DNA from: Hydrotalea flava
GTDB taxonomy: Bacteria; Bacteroidota; Bacteroidia; Chitinophagales; Chitinophagaceae
Direction of reading: 5' to 3'
Assembly (NCBI RefSeq): GCF_001623405.1
Contig: NZ_LUHG01000097.1
Coordinates: 1 to 64,000, forward strand
DNA length: 64,000 nucleotides
The position numbers and the translations under genes are program-made. Below the pieces are notes generated by a model. The model made no database searches, was not told the DNA's origin, and worked only from the letters and a program-made list of their open reading frames with translations. Within the stretch, counting starts at the first letter, position 1; the number at the start of each line of letters is the position of its first letter. This document shows positions 17,501-25,326 of this stretch, piece after piece.

Positions 17501-18348
17501 TTTCTTTCTGCAAGATATGCAGGCTGAGGTACCAATTCGGTATGTGTATTTTGGGTAATGCGTTTAATAGACGGATCTAATACTTTTAAAAATGGCTTTC
17601 CGTTGGTATAAGTAAACTCAAATTTGCCGGATAAGTCATCAGTTAATGCATAGCCATAGAGTGATAATAGTTTATTTTTTTCTTTGTCCCAATTTCTGAT
17701 GGAATCAAAATAATTGGGGCCATAATTATTGAGTAATTGAAGCAGTACAATGGTTTTATGAACACATAAAGGGTGATGTGTATCACTGTTACAATTACAT
17801 CCTGTATCAAAATTGCGTTCTTCATTTTTTTGCAGAAAAATGGTGAACTTTTGTTGATCAATGAATAGTTCGGCAACTACTTTTTCATCTTTTGCTTCAA
17901 TAATATTGGCAGTATTGGAACGAACAAAATTTTCCGCAAAAGGATAGTTCTCCTGGCCGGTGAGCATGCGGATAAGCTTTACGTCTAAAACTTTCATTTT
18001 AACAACCGTATGCTTTTGGTCGTAACTAATGTCTTTTTCGCCCAATAAATTTTTATCAATCATTTCCTGCAACTGGAATAATGCACCGGCTTTGTGCCTG
18101 CAAATTTCAGTTAAGTTATAAGGACAGGTACAGCGCAACGAAAGTGTTTTGGGATCTTTATAATGTTGAATATAAACTTTGTAAAAAGTACCGTAGGTAT
18201 CGTCTTTTACCCTGAAAACAACGCTGTTCATTAAAGCATCATGTTCAATCAGTTCTACGTTGCCGGATGCATGTATTTTTTTTCCACGGCGAATGACTTC
18301 TTCGGCTCCGTTATTATAAATATGCTTAATTAAATAGGGTAATGCCAT
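14557..18348 (-). CDS. SNF2-family DEAD-like helicase with SWIM zinc fingers
   Basis: 1263 residues. The N-terminal part has two SWIM-type clusters, RCTCPYNLTEICRHKAG near residue 75 and CNCNSDTHHPLCVHK near residue 195, followed by a long region of unknown fold. The C-terminal third is the SNF2 ATPase: GGILADDMGLGKTIQ (Walker A, about 822-836), VVLDESQAIKNPSSK (Walker B variant), LCLSGTPLQNN, and the helicase-C motifs FDGSTSAEGRQKAIERF and LNLTAADYVYIVDPWWNP followed by QAIDRTHRIGQ. It is a double-stranded-DNA translocase; bacterial members are linked to RNA polymerase recycling or DNA repair. The precise role is unknown. Alone in its transcription unit. Confidence 0.93.
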   Translation of the reverse strand: MALPYLIKHIYNNGAEEVIRRGKKIHASGNVELIEHDALMNSVVFRVKDDTYGTFYKVYIQHYKDPKTLSLRCTCPYNLTEICRHKAGALFQLQEMIDKNLLGEKDISYDQKHTVVKMKVLDVKLIRMLTGQENYPFAENFVRSNTANIIEAKDEKVVAELFIDQQKFTIFLQKNEERNFDTGCNCNSDTHHPLCVHKTIVLLQLLNNYGPNYFDSIRNWDKEKNKLLSLYGYALTDDLSGKFEFTYTNGKPFLKVLDPSIKRITQNTHTELVPQPAYLAERNQQQNHVAEQAVQETNTIIGKIQQKLGTIIILNQPQYPYIQVDAIQGEIDEDFSKYTGKIEKVDLNKFVNTEVFNEEDKILVQQLRKLLPTEVSRYLTRNSPFSGIWDNIIQQHGDELPEETKHLINEYLHPKFKKLFVELAESNFTFYLPAGKNFTTANIEPAEFEQQTLVPEFFIQQKDNQYIIECYAKLPVGRISVNENEINTPFLFLNNGRFYNWERPEDILLIEQFLPDGQIVIAAEEWKNKLEQFIIPLSKQYNIQFGNIHKKEVRDSKPETGVLLKEKGDYLLFQPIFTYQGYQIKPGDNEKIIIPQGDTILMIYRNTEAEQSFIQEIQKLHSHFLQSDSGTALALKGVDVLKNNWFFLFIDTLKDRATPIYGFESLKKFRFNTAKPSTKIFISSHTDWFDAKVEIQFGEQKITVADVKKALANKQQFVQLTDGTLGILPEEWLKKYALLFRIGEGKNTNMKLSKYHFGVIEELYAQRNDEELVIQLEKKYEKLKDNHTIQPTPAPAHLQSVLRPYQESGFQWLNYLREVQWGGILADDMGLGKTIQALAFMYHIKKEQGHLRTLVVCPTTLMFNWQNEIKKFTPELSHYVHHGGAREKESLTNTNYDVIITTYGTLRSDIKQFIEIPFDYVVLDESQAIKNPSSKVTKAACLLKAKNRLCLSGTPLQNNTFDIFAQMNFLNPGMLGTVEFFKQEFAIPIDKFNEKEQKEHLRKLLYPFILRRTKEQVAQDLPEKQEMVLFCEMGAEQRKIYDAYRNDFREKILGVVDTQGVQKSQLTILQGLMKLRQICDSPAIIKEDEKYPNVSVKLEELGREITENISNHKALIFSQFLGMLALIKEKLNELGIDYEYFDGSTSAEGRQKAIERFQNEESCRVFLISLKAGGVGLNLTAADYVYIVDPWWNPAVEQQAIDRTHRIGQTKNIFAYRMICTDTVEDKILNLQERKRALARDLITDDEGFVKSLSREDLEYLFS

Positions 18349-18420
18349 AATTCCTGAACACTGCTAATATGAATAATTTGCTTTTCAAGGATGCCTTTTT
18401 TTACTGAAAAGGGCAATTTG

Positions 18421-18428
18421 CAAATTTA
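18421..18428 (-). promoter_or_regulatory. -7 box of the SNF2 gene
   Basis: TAAATTTG on the - strand, an exact TAnnTTTG match, about 70 bases upstream of the start codon. Confidence 0.5.
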
Positions 18429-18516
18429 CGGCTTTGTTGCGTAGCAGGTGTCAAAAATTTTGATCATTATATGAAATGTTTGTTAACTCACCGGGCTTAG
18501 CTTTCTATTAAAAACC

Positions 18517-19242
18517 TTAATGCATGGCCAATAATGCACCATTTTTATACAGTGGTAAAACATTGGCTACATTTGGAGTTACACAATATTCTAAATCTTT
18601 TTCCAAGCCATAAGCAGAAAGACGATGCCAGTGTGTTGTTTTTCGGATAAATGTGTGCATATTATCTTGATGCAAGGTATACATTTCCTGTGCCATGAGC
18701 GATGCATCGCAATGAATTTTAAAATGATTGGTCACTTTGTTTACAACAGCCCCTGCAAATAGGGTATCTTCTAAATTAAATTTATCTTTCCAGGCTGAGC
18801 ATCCTAAAATAACATTCTTTTTTTGTTGCATTAAAAATTCTGTTACTGCAGCAAGATTTGGGAAAGAACCTGTTATAATTTCTGCAGCACCATTGTTTAA
18901 TGCCATGTGTAACAAGCGGGTGCCGTTAGTGGTGGTTAATACCAATGTTTTACCCTCAATAAAAGATTTAGGATAATCGCCGGGTGAATTACCATATTGT
19001 AATCCTTCAATTACTTTTCCGTCTCTCTCGCCTGCTGTGATGCTATTGGGTGTGGCTTTGCCAAGGGCTATGCATTGTTCAACACTATCAACCGGAATAA
19101 TTTTTTCCGCTCCATTGTATAAAGCAGTAGCAATAGTTGAAGTGGCTCTGAACACATCTATTATCACTACAATCGTATTGCTTAAATCATATAAATGTAA
19201 AAGTGCTGGCGATAAAACGGTATGCAAAACTGGTTGTTTCAT
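18517..19242 (-). CDS. comB: 2-phosphosulfolactate phosphatase family protein
   Basis: 241 residues covering one ComB domain. VIIDVFRATSTIATALYNGA near the N-terminus, AGERDGKVIEGLQYGNSPG, LTTTNGTRLLHMA and LGCSAWKDKFNLEDTLFAG match the family. Characterised members dephosphorylate 2-phosphosulfolactate in coenzyme M synthesis. In Bacteroidota, which make no coenzyme M, the product is more likely sulfolactate or a related sulfonate for capnine-type sulfonolipids; that is inference. It ends 168 bases from the SNF2 start and has its own -7 box. Confidence 0.88.
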   Translation of the reverse strand: MKQPVLHTVLSPALLHLYDLSNTIVVIIDVFRATSTIATALYNGAEKIIPVDSVEQCIALGKATPNSITAGERDGKVIEGLQYGNSPGDYPKSFIEGKTLVLTTTNGTRLLHMALNNGAAEIITGSFPNLAAVTEFLMQQKKNVILGCSAWKDKFNLEDTLFAGAVVNKVTNHFKIHCDASLMAQEMYTLHQDNMHTFIRKTTHWHRLSAYGLEKDLEYCVTPNVANVLPLYKNGALLAMH

Positions 19243-19327
19243 ATTTTTTTATTTAAAATGCAAGGTAATTCAACGATTCGTTCCAATGAATGTATTGAAT
19301 GCAAAATTGAGCTGGTTGATAAGTTTG

Positions 19328-19335
19328 CAAAGATA
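19328..19335 (-). promoter_or_regulatory. -7 box of comB
   Basis: TATCTTTG on the - strand, an exact TAnnTTTG match, 85 bases upstream of the comB start. Confidence 0.5.
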
Positions 19336-19370
19336 CTTGCGTGAATGAATTTTATTAGGGTGATGTACGC

Positions 19371-19799
19371 CTATTTTCTGTATTTTATTTTCACTTTTAT
19401 AATGCCACTTCCCAGCATATCTAATTTTTTTGCCGCCGATTTACTGAGGTCAATGATTCTGCCTTTTACAAACGGCCCTCTGTCGTTAATGCGCACAATT
19501 ACTGATTTATGATTGGTTAAGTTAATGACGCTTACCTGTGTGCCAAAAGGCAGATGTTTATGTGCAGCAGTATAATTGGATTGATGAAACAATTCGCCAC
19601 TGGCTGTTTTTTTTCCTTCAAATTTATCGGCATAGTAAGAGGCATAGCCCATTTCTGTGTGTACCCTCCCAGTTCCTCCCAAGGTTTTATCGGGTACTGT
19701 TTTTCTATGGCAGGCTACTGCCAATATGCAAAGCAAAAGAATGCTGCTTTTTTGAGGTAACAATTTGTTTAAGTTTATTTTTCGGAAGAATATCATCAC
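19371..19799 (-). CDS. rlpA: RlpA-like septal ring lytic transglycosylase family lipoprotein
   Basis: 142 residues. A hydrophobic signal ends in the lipobox LAVAC (Cys near residue 30), so the protein is probably a lipoprotein. The rest is a double-psi beta-barrel: [34 protein letters not shown], and [18 protein letters not shown] with the conserved Asp-Arg-Gly-Pro. RlpA cleaves naked glycan strands at the septum in some bacteria. No SPOR domain is present, so this is the short form; activity is inferred. Confidence 0.88.
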   Translation of the reverse strand: MMIFFRKINLNKLLPQKSSILLLCILAVACHRKTVPDKTLGGTGRVHTEMGYASYYADKFEGKKTASGELFHQSNYTAAHKHLPFGTQVSVINLTNHKSVIVRINDRGPFVKGRIIDLSKSAAKKLDMLGSGIIKVKIKYRK

Positions 19800-19839
19800 G
19801 TATTTTATTTTTTAAACGATGGAATGGGTACAATATATT

Positions 19840-19871
19840 AAAAAAAACAGGCAACAAATTTTGTTGCCTGT
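19840..19871 (-). terminator. Intrinsic terminator downstream of gcvT
   Basis: ACAGGCAACAAA (19847-19858) and TTTGTTGCCTGT (19860-19871) form a 12-bp perfect stem with a run of T on the - strand at 19840-19847. It lies 25 bases after the gcvT stop. Confidence 0.85.
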
Positions 19872-19895
19872 AAACAATGCTTTATTAAAAATTTA

Positions 19896-20987
19896 TCAGG
19901 ATAAAAAGGGCATTTTTACAATTTGTGCTTTTACCAAATTGTTCCTGATTTCAATAAAAATAGTGTTGCCCAAAGCTGCTTGTGCTATGTTTACATAGCC
20001 CATGCCTATTCCTTTGTTTAATGAGGGCGATTGTGTACCACTGGTAACATGGCCAATGGTTTCGCCCTGTTCATTTTTTATCAGGTAATGATGGCGTGGA
20101 ATACCCCGGTCAATCATTTCAAATCCAACTAATTTTTTTTGTATGCCATTTTGTTTTTGTTCCTGTAAAATAGATTTGGCAGTGAACTCTTTGGTAAATT
20201 TTGTAATCCATCCTAAACCGGCTTCTAATGGGGTAGTGGTATCATCAATATCATTACCATACAGGCAATAACCCATTTCCAAACGTAATGTATCTCTGGC
20301 GCCGAGCCCTATTGGTTTTAATCCTTGTGGTGTTCCGGTTTGCATGATGGCATTCCAAATGGTTGCTGCTGAACCATTGCTGTCTTCAAAATAAATTTCA
20401 ATGCCGCCTGCACCCGTATAACCGGTGGCACTAATTAAAACATTTTCAATACCTGCAAATGTTGTTTTGATAAAAGTATAATAAGATAAGTTTAATATAT
20501 CAGCACCTGCTAAAGGTTGTAATATTTTTGTGGCGTTTGGTCCTTGTATAGCCAGCAAGCAGGTTTTATCGCTAATGTTGTGCATTTCGGCACCAAAAGT
20601 TTCATTGTTTTGACGAATCCAGTTCCAGTCTTTTTCTATGTTGGCTGCATTTACAACCAGCATATACGACTGGTTTTCATCTAAGCAATACACAATTAAA
20701 TCATCTACAATACCTCCGTTTGTATTGGTTAGGCAACTGTATTGCGCTTTCCCTTTTGTTAATTTAGCAGCATCATTGGTAGTAATTTGTTGAATAAGCG
20801 GCAATGCTTGTGGGCCTTTTAGAATAAATTCGCCCATGTGGCTAACATCAAAAATACCGGCGTTGTTTCTAACGGTTTGGTGTTCATCATTAATGCCAGT
20901 GTAACTAATAGGCATATTGTATCCGGCAAATTCTGCCATTTTAGCGCCTAACGCTATGTGGTATTGGGTAAAAGCTGTGTTCTTCAT
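19896..20987 (-). CDS. gcvT: Aminomethyltransferase (glycine cleavage T protein)
   Basis: 363 residues. It transfers the aminomethyl-derived one-carbon unit from lipoyl-H protein to tetrahydrofolate and releases ammonia. Family blocks: [31 protein letters not shown], the conserved Asp in [25 protein letters not shown] and [15 protein letters not shown]. The frame is open 66 bases further upstream, but the -7 box at 21007-21014 and family alignment put the start at the ATG at 20987. The gcvH and gcvP genes are not nearby. Confidence 0.95.
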   Translation of the reverse strand: MKNTAFTQYHIALGAKMAEFAGYNMPISYTGINDEHQTVRNNAGIFDVSHMGEFILKGPQALPLIQQITTNDAAKLTKGKAQYSCLTNTNGGIVDDLIVYCLDENQSYMLVVNAANIEKDWNWIRQNNETFGAEMHNISDKTCLLAIQGPNATKILQPLAGADILNLSYYTFIKTTFAGIENVLISATGYTGAGGIEIYFEDSNGSAATIWNAIMQTGTPQGLKPIGLGARDTLRLEMGYCLYGNDIDDTTTPLEAGLGWITKFTKEFTAKSILQEQKQNGIQKKLVGFEMIDRGIPRHHYLIKNEQGETIGHVTSGTQSPSLNKGIGMGYVNIAQAALGNTIFIEIRNNLVKAQIVKMPFLS

Positions 20988-21006
20988 GTGTGCATTTTGT
21001 TGGCAA

Positions 21007-21014
21007 CAAAAGTA
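21007..21014 (-). promoter_or_regulatory. -7 box of gcvT
   Basis: TACTTTTG on the - strand, an exact TAnnTTTG match 19 bases upstream of ATG 20987. This decides against the longer reading frame. Confidence 0.6.
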
Positions 21015-21129
21015 AGTGAAGTAGCAATGGGGTAAAAAAATAATTGCATACATATATTAAATTATATATACAAAGTGCCCCTGCCGGGAACGGCAACGGG
21101 CACAGGGGTATTCCCAACTTCAACCTATT

Positions 21130-23271
21130 TTAAATCGCGAATCGCGTTCTGATTAAATCAGTTACATTTTGTTGCAGCATATTTATTGAGTCGTTTGAAT
21201 TGGCTGTAACCTTTGTTTTTTTGGGTGCTTCGGGCTGGTAGTGATAGTGGTTGCTGTCTTTGCTGCCCGGTTGGTTCAATTCTTTTTTCAAATCGTCCGA
21301 TTCTTTTTGTAATTGCTCTAATTTTTCTTTTATAATTTTTTTCTGTTCGTTAAAGTTGGGCGTACTATTGTTACTTTCATCTGAAAAATCATCCAATGCT
21401 TTTAAACCATTTTTGGTCATGATGTAAGTTATATTTGATTTCCAGTTGAAAGCAGCATCATCATTCCAACCCCAGTTCCAATTATCATCAAACCCAAAAT
21501 AAACATCTGTTCCATCATCCCAATTTTTTTTGCTGGTAATTTTTATTTTTTTGCCTACCGGTACAGCTATGGTTACAATTACATGTTGGTTTCTGAATTT
21601 ATTGTTTTGGTTAATAGCAATACTGTTGTTAAACTGAATGGTAGAATCGTTTTGTGTAATTTGAAAAGCAATGGCATCGGCATTTATATTGGCGTCAGTT
21701 CTGCTTGATCCATTCGCTAATTTTACTGCACTAATAAAAAAACTGTCGGTAGCTGATTGAACGATTCGGATATTGATATTTCTAATATATACGCTATCTT
21801 CATCTATATTGGTAAAAGGATCTAATCTAAACCAACGGTTGTTGTTATAATAAAATTTATTTTCATTGCCACGAACAATTTCTAAATAACCTTTGGTGGG
21901 TTGTTGTATTTTCACAGTTTGTTCTATAGGGTTGTTGTGGTATCTAAAATCATTGCGTAAAGAAACCATCAAACCAATAAAGCAAAACAAACCAATGAAC
22001 CAAAGTGCCGTAAAACTGTAGCGGATAATATTTTTATTACCCTTAATATTGGCTATTTTTCTAATGATAAAAGTAACAATACCTATTACCGGCACCCAAA
22101 TAAAAAATATAAGTGTGCCCCATGCAAAAATGCTTTGCCATCCACTTTCTAATATATAATTTTTTAAAGGCATTAATCCGGTAAATACAATGCCTATAGC
22201 AAATAAGGCCACTACAATAGCAAATAACACAACCCCAATAATGAAATAGGCAAATATTTTAAACAGCAATACAATTACATCGCCTAAGTCTTTGCTGGTT
22301 TTGCGTGCTGCTATGGTTGCTTCCGTACCCATTTGTTTGCTTTTTTCGCTGACTGTTTTTCCTATTTCCTGTGCTTTATTTTTTATTTCATTTCCCATTT
22401 TTTCTGCACGATCTTTCCATCCTTCCATATCACTTTGAATGGTGTTTTTAATGCTTTCCACATCTACTTTTTCGCCGCGCAGTTCTAATTTTTCTGCAGC
22501 CGTTTTGGCTTCAGGCAATACTATCCAAAATATAATGTAAATAACCAGAGCACCCGGACTAAATGAAAAGTTTACAAAACTTGGGAAATCAAATAATCCC
22601 CAATGCCAGTGCCGGAAAGCGAAGGATAAAAATGGCAGTATAAATAATGCCCGTGGTATCCAAACATTGATACCAAAATATTTAGATAATCCGCTGCAAA
22701 CCCCTGCAATTATTTTATCGTCCGGGTCGCGATATAGTTTTTTGCGTTGTGCCCCAATTACTTTTGAAGCTGTACTGGGCACGGCAATCCACAATACTAA
22801 ATAAGGAATAAATGTTACCCCAATAAAAATGGCAGTGAGGATACGAATAATAAGTGGGTCAATATTGAGGTAGTTGGCAATACCACTGCATACACCACCT
22901 AAAATTTTGTTGTTTTCATCACGAAATAATCGGTTAGCAGTGCCGGTACTGGTGCTAGTGCTATTGCTTTTACTTTCTGCACCGGGTTGCGCTGTACTAT
23001 TTACACCCTCTTCATCAAAATCCTGCGGCCTGCCCATACTATTTAATATGGTTTCTACATCTGCATCCGTAATACAGGTATTGCCTTTTTGAAGTACTTC
23101 TGCAAATAATTCTGCAATCCTTCCTTCTATATCATTAATAATTTCATCGCGTCCTTCTTCATTGGCAAAATACAAACGCAGGCTATCTATATATTGCTGT
23201 AATGCCTCATAGGCAGATTCTTCAATGGGAACAATTCTTCCCTGAAAATTAATGTTGATTACCTTTTTCAT
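21130..23271 (-). CDS. PspC domain membrane protein (envelope stress type)
   Basis: 713 residues. After a ~110-residue N-terminal cytoplasmic part come two PspC domains: RLFRDENNKILGGVCSGIANY near 113, and KKLYRDPDDKIIAGVCSGLSKY near 178, each with a membrane segment. Three to four more membrane helices lie in the middle (about 335-460). A long C-terminal extracytoplasmic region is rich in Asn and Asp and resembles LiaF/adhesin-like beta domains (DUF2154 type). Paired with a PadR regulator encoded just upstream (79-base gap), as is common in this phylum, so the pair probably responds to envelope stress. That role is inferred from PspC biology. Confidence 0.85.
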   Translation of the reverse strand: MKKVININFQGRIVPIEESAYEALQQYIDSLRLYFANEEGRDEIINDIEGRIAELFAEVLQKGNTCITDADVETILNSMGRPQDFDEEGVNSTAQPGAESKSNSTSTSTGTANRLFRDENNKILGGVCSGIANYLNIDPLIIRILTAIFIGVTFIPYLVLWIAVPSTASKVIGAQRKKLYRDPDDKIIAGVCSGLSKYFGINVWIPRALFILPFLSFAFRHWHWGLFDFPSFVNFSFSPGALVIYIIFWIVLPEAKTAAEKLELRGEKVDVESIKNTIQSDMEGWKDRAEKMGNEIKNKAQEIGKTVSEKSKQMGTEATIAARKTSKDLGDVIVLLFKIFAYFIIGVVLFAIVVALFAIGIVFTGLMPLKNYILESGWQSIFAWGTLIFFIWVPVIGIVTFIIRKIANIKGNKNIIRYSFTALWFIGLFCFIGLMVSLRNDFRYHNNPIEQTVKIQQPTKGYLEIVRGNENKFYYNNNRWFRLDPFTNIDEDSVYIRNINIRIVQSATDSFFISAVKLANGSSRTDANINADAIAFQITQNDSTIQFNNSIAINQNNKFRNQHVIVTIAVPVGKKIKITSKKNWDDGTDVYFGFDDNWNWGWNDDAAFNWKSNITYIMTKNGLKALDDFSDESNNSTPNFNEQKKIIKEKLEQLQKESDDLKKELNQPGSKDSNHYHYQPEAPKKTKVTANSNDSINMLQQNVTDLIRTRFAI

Positions 23272-23350
23272 GGTTAAATGTTTTGTTTGCCGAATAAAAT
23301 AGGTGCCGGCATGGTTTAGGCCGTTCCAATGATTCTATTCAGAAAGTTGG

Positions 23351-23707
23351 TTAAGGTTGGTCTGTTTCTTCGTTTTGGTTTTTTGGCTTTGTTAAGGCAT
23401 GAACGGCATCGGCCAGTTCGTTCCAGGTGTCTTTTAGTTCTTCGTAAAACGCCAAACCTTTATCCGTCATCATAAAATATTTCCTTGGCGGTCCACTGCT
23501 GCTTTCTACCCATCTGTAACTAAGCAGGCCTGCATTTTTTAAACGGGTAAGCAATGGATATAATGTTCCTTCCAAAATGTTTAAGTTGGCGGCTCTCATT
23601 TGTTCAACAATATCGCTCGGATACACTTCGCCCTGGCGAATAACTGATAAGATGCAAAACTCCAATACCCCTTTACGCATCTGGCTTTGTGTGTTTTGAA
23701 TGTCCAT
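23351..23707 (-). CDS. PadR family transcriptional regulator
   Basis: 118 residues, a compact winged-helix PadR protein: MRKGVLEFCILSVIRQGEVYP, then ILEGTLYPLLTRLKNAGLL and ESSSGPPRKYFMMTDKG. The frame extends 34 codons further upstream, but homologues begin at MDIQNTQSQM, corresponding to ATG at 23707. PadR proteins repress their own transcription unit, and a palindrome fitting this stands at 24048-24074, upstream of the small gene that precedes padR. The acidic tail (NQNEETDQP) lies outside the domain. Confidence 0.9.
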   Translation of the reverse strand: MDIQNTQSQMRKGVLEFCILSVIRQGEVYPSDIVEQMRAANLNILEGTLYPLLTRLKNAGLLSYRWVESSSGPPRKYFMMTDKGLAFYEELKDTWNELADAVHALTKPKNQNEETDQP

Positions 23708-23796
23708 ACTTTTCGGAGTTTTAAGGTTTGCTTTTTTAAAAGCATTTGTTTTTTCAATTTTTTTCTCACCCATCATTGCTATTTGTAACAATGATG

Positions 23797-23991
23797 CTAT
23801 AATGTCCAATACCTTCTCTGTACCCTAACTTTCTTCATTTTGTGAATGTTCCATAAATTGGCGGCGCTTAAAACAGGTTTAACTGTTGTTAAAATGCCTG
23901 CACTGGCAATGGTTTCTTTTGTTTCGGCGGTTAATTGTGCTACTTCTAAGTTGGTTAGGTTAGCGAACAATTGTTTTTGTTGTGGTTTCAT
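23797..23991 (-). CDS. Small protein of unknown function, first gene of the PadR/PspC unit
   Basis: 64 residues: a helical N-terminal half (KQLFANLTNLEVAQLTAETK) and a basic C-terminus with AANLWNIHKMKKVRVQRRY. Short proteins with a LWNI motif and a basic, aromatic tail occur in Bacteroidota; I know no function for them. It is the first frame after the promoter with the PadR palindrome and ends 89 bases before the padR start. No signal peptide or membrane segment is visible. Confidence 0.6.
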   Translation of the reverse strand: MKPQQKQLFANLTNLEVAQLTAETKETIASAGILTTVKPVLSAANLWNIHKMKKVRVQRRYWTL

Positions 23992-24030
23992 TTTTTTATG
24001 TTTTTAAGATGATTTGTATCATTGACCACA

Positions 24031-24074
24031 CAAAGATGCAACTTTATTTGGTACTATGCAACACATAGTACCAA
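24031..24074 (-). promoter_or_regulatory. Promoter and PadR-type operator of the small gene/padR/pspC unit
   Basis: TTGGTACTATG (24048-24058), five bases, CATAGTACCAA (24064-24074): a perfect palindrome with 11-bp arms. On the - strand CATCTTTG (24031-24038) is close to the -7 box TAnnTTTG, so the palindrome covers the -33 region. The ATG/CAT core with dyad symmetry is what PadR proteins bind. Confidence 0.7.
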
Positions 24075-24430
24075 GTTTATTTTAGTAATAGGCTGACTAA
24101 GGAATTGTATTCAATTATTAAGTTATTGACAATCAATGATTTAACTAGAAATTTAAATATTTTTTCTTGGCTTGAATTGGGATGAGCGGTAAAATAAAGT
24201 GATAAAAAACAAAAGCTAAACTAGTAAAATGTGTAGCATTTCAATTTTCTGTTACAATTGGGGGGTAGAATAAGCGTATAATTCTATCATCAGGGCGGTA
24301 CTGCTGCCACAACACTCGATTTATATTCCAAAATATTTATCTGTTTATGTTAGAATATATAACTAAAATAAGTATTTTGCAATAGGGGTATTTCCCTTTA
24401 ATGCACAATGTAGTAGTATAAAATCATTAG
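24075..24430. other. AT-rich gap with no recognisable feature
   Basis: 356 bases between the PadR operator and the GLPGLI gene. No frame longer than about 30 codons starts here, and I see no strong hairpin or tRNA. It presumably holds the promoter of the GLPGLI gene, but no clean -7 box was found. Confidence 0.4.
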
Positions 24431-25222
24431 ATGTATATGCATATTGGTAAACATTTTTTTACTGTGATACGAAGCCTGCTATTGCTGATGCTGCCTTTAC
24501 TCTCTTTTCAGTTTGTTGCAACTCAGCCAACCAAAAATGGTTATGCAGTATATCAGTTTTTGAATGGTAATAATTATGAAACCATTGATTTTTGGTTTTC
24601 TGCAGATACCTATATATACAATGTTAGAAGAAAAGATTTCAGAGCAAGCAATGATTATAAAAGCAGAATTATAACATTGTCGAAACAAGATTCGCTCAAT
24701 TTTGAAAAGGTGATTGATACAATTAACAAGAAGAATCAAGCACTACCTCCCAGATACATATATGGTAACCTACGTACAAATTTTACTTTACAAAATGAAT
24801 TAGACGCCGATTTACATCCGGTTTGTGTGATAGATACCCTTCATTTTATTAGCTGGGAGGTATTGTCTGATACGCTCACCATTAATGGATTGTTGTGCCA
24901 AAAAGCAAAGGGTACTTTTGCCGGAATGCAATACGATGCCTGGTTTGCACCCTCCATACCTGTTTCGGTGGCACCCCTTCAATTAAGGGGATTGCCCGGG
25001 CTATTGGTAAAGTTAAATAACCTCAATACACATACACAGGTTATCATGACTTATTTAGAATGGCCGGCCAAACAATGGGTGAAAGCAACGCCTTGTAATG
25101 CCGCCTCAGCTATTGGAAGAACGGCTTTTAACGAACAGGCAAGGATTTTAGAAGCAAAACATAGGAAAAATATAAGTAGTTCTAAAACCATGATTGAACT
25201 GTTGAATGTAATTGAACAATAG
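24431..25222 (+). CDS. GLPGLI family protein, exported
   Basis: 263 residues with an N-terminal signal peptide (VIRSLLLLMLPLLSFQFV). The family motif reads LRGLPGLLVKLNN near residue 195, preceded by YDAWFAPSIPVSVAP as in other GLPGLI proteins. The family is restricted to Bacteroidota; the function is unknown, although members often stand near TonB-dependent outer-membrane proteins. Here no such neighbour is visible. The C-terminus is shorter than in many members. Confidence 0.85.
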   Translation: MYMHIGKHFFTVIRSLLLLMLPLLSFQFVATQPTKNGYAVYQFLNGNNYETIDFWFSADTYIYNVRRKDFRASNDYKSRIITLSKQDSLNFEKVIDTINKKNQALPPRYIYGNLRTNFTLQNELDADLHPVCVIDTLHFISWEVLSDTLTINGLLCQKAKGTFAGMQYDAWFAPSIPVSVAPLQLRGLPGLLVKLNNLNTHTQVIMTYLEWPAKQWVKATPCNAASAIGRTAFNEQARILEAKHRKNISSSKTMIELLNVIEQ

Positions 25223-25326
25223 TTTATTCAAAATTTTATTTATTTTAAAAATAAAAAATATTTACTGAAAAAGTTACTTTTTTAACTTATAGTAACTATT
25301 CCAGTTTAAATGGCATAGCAACAGTA

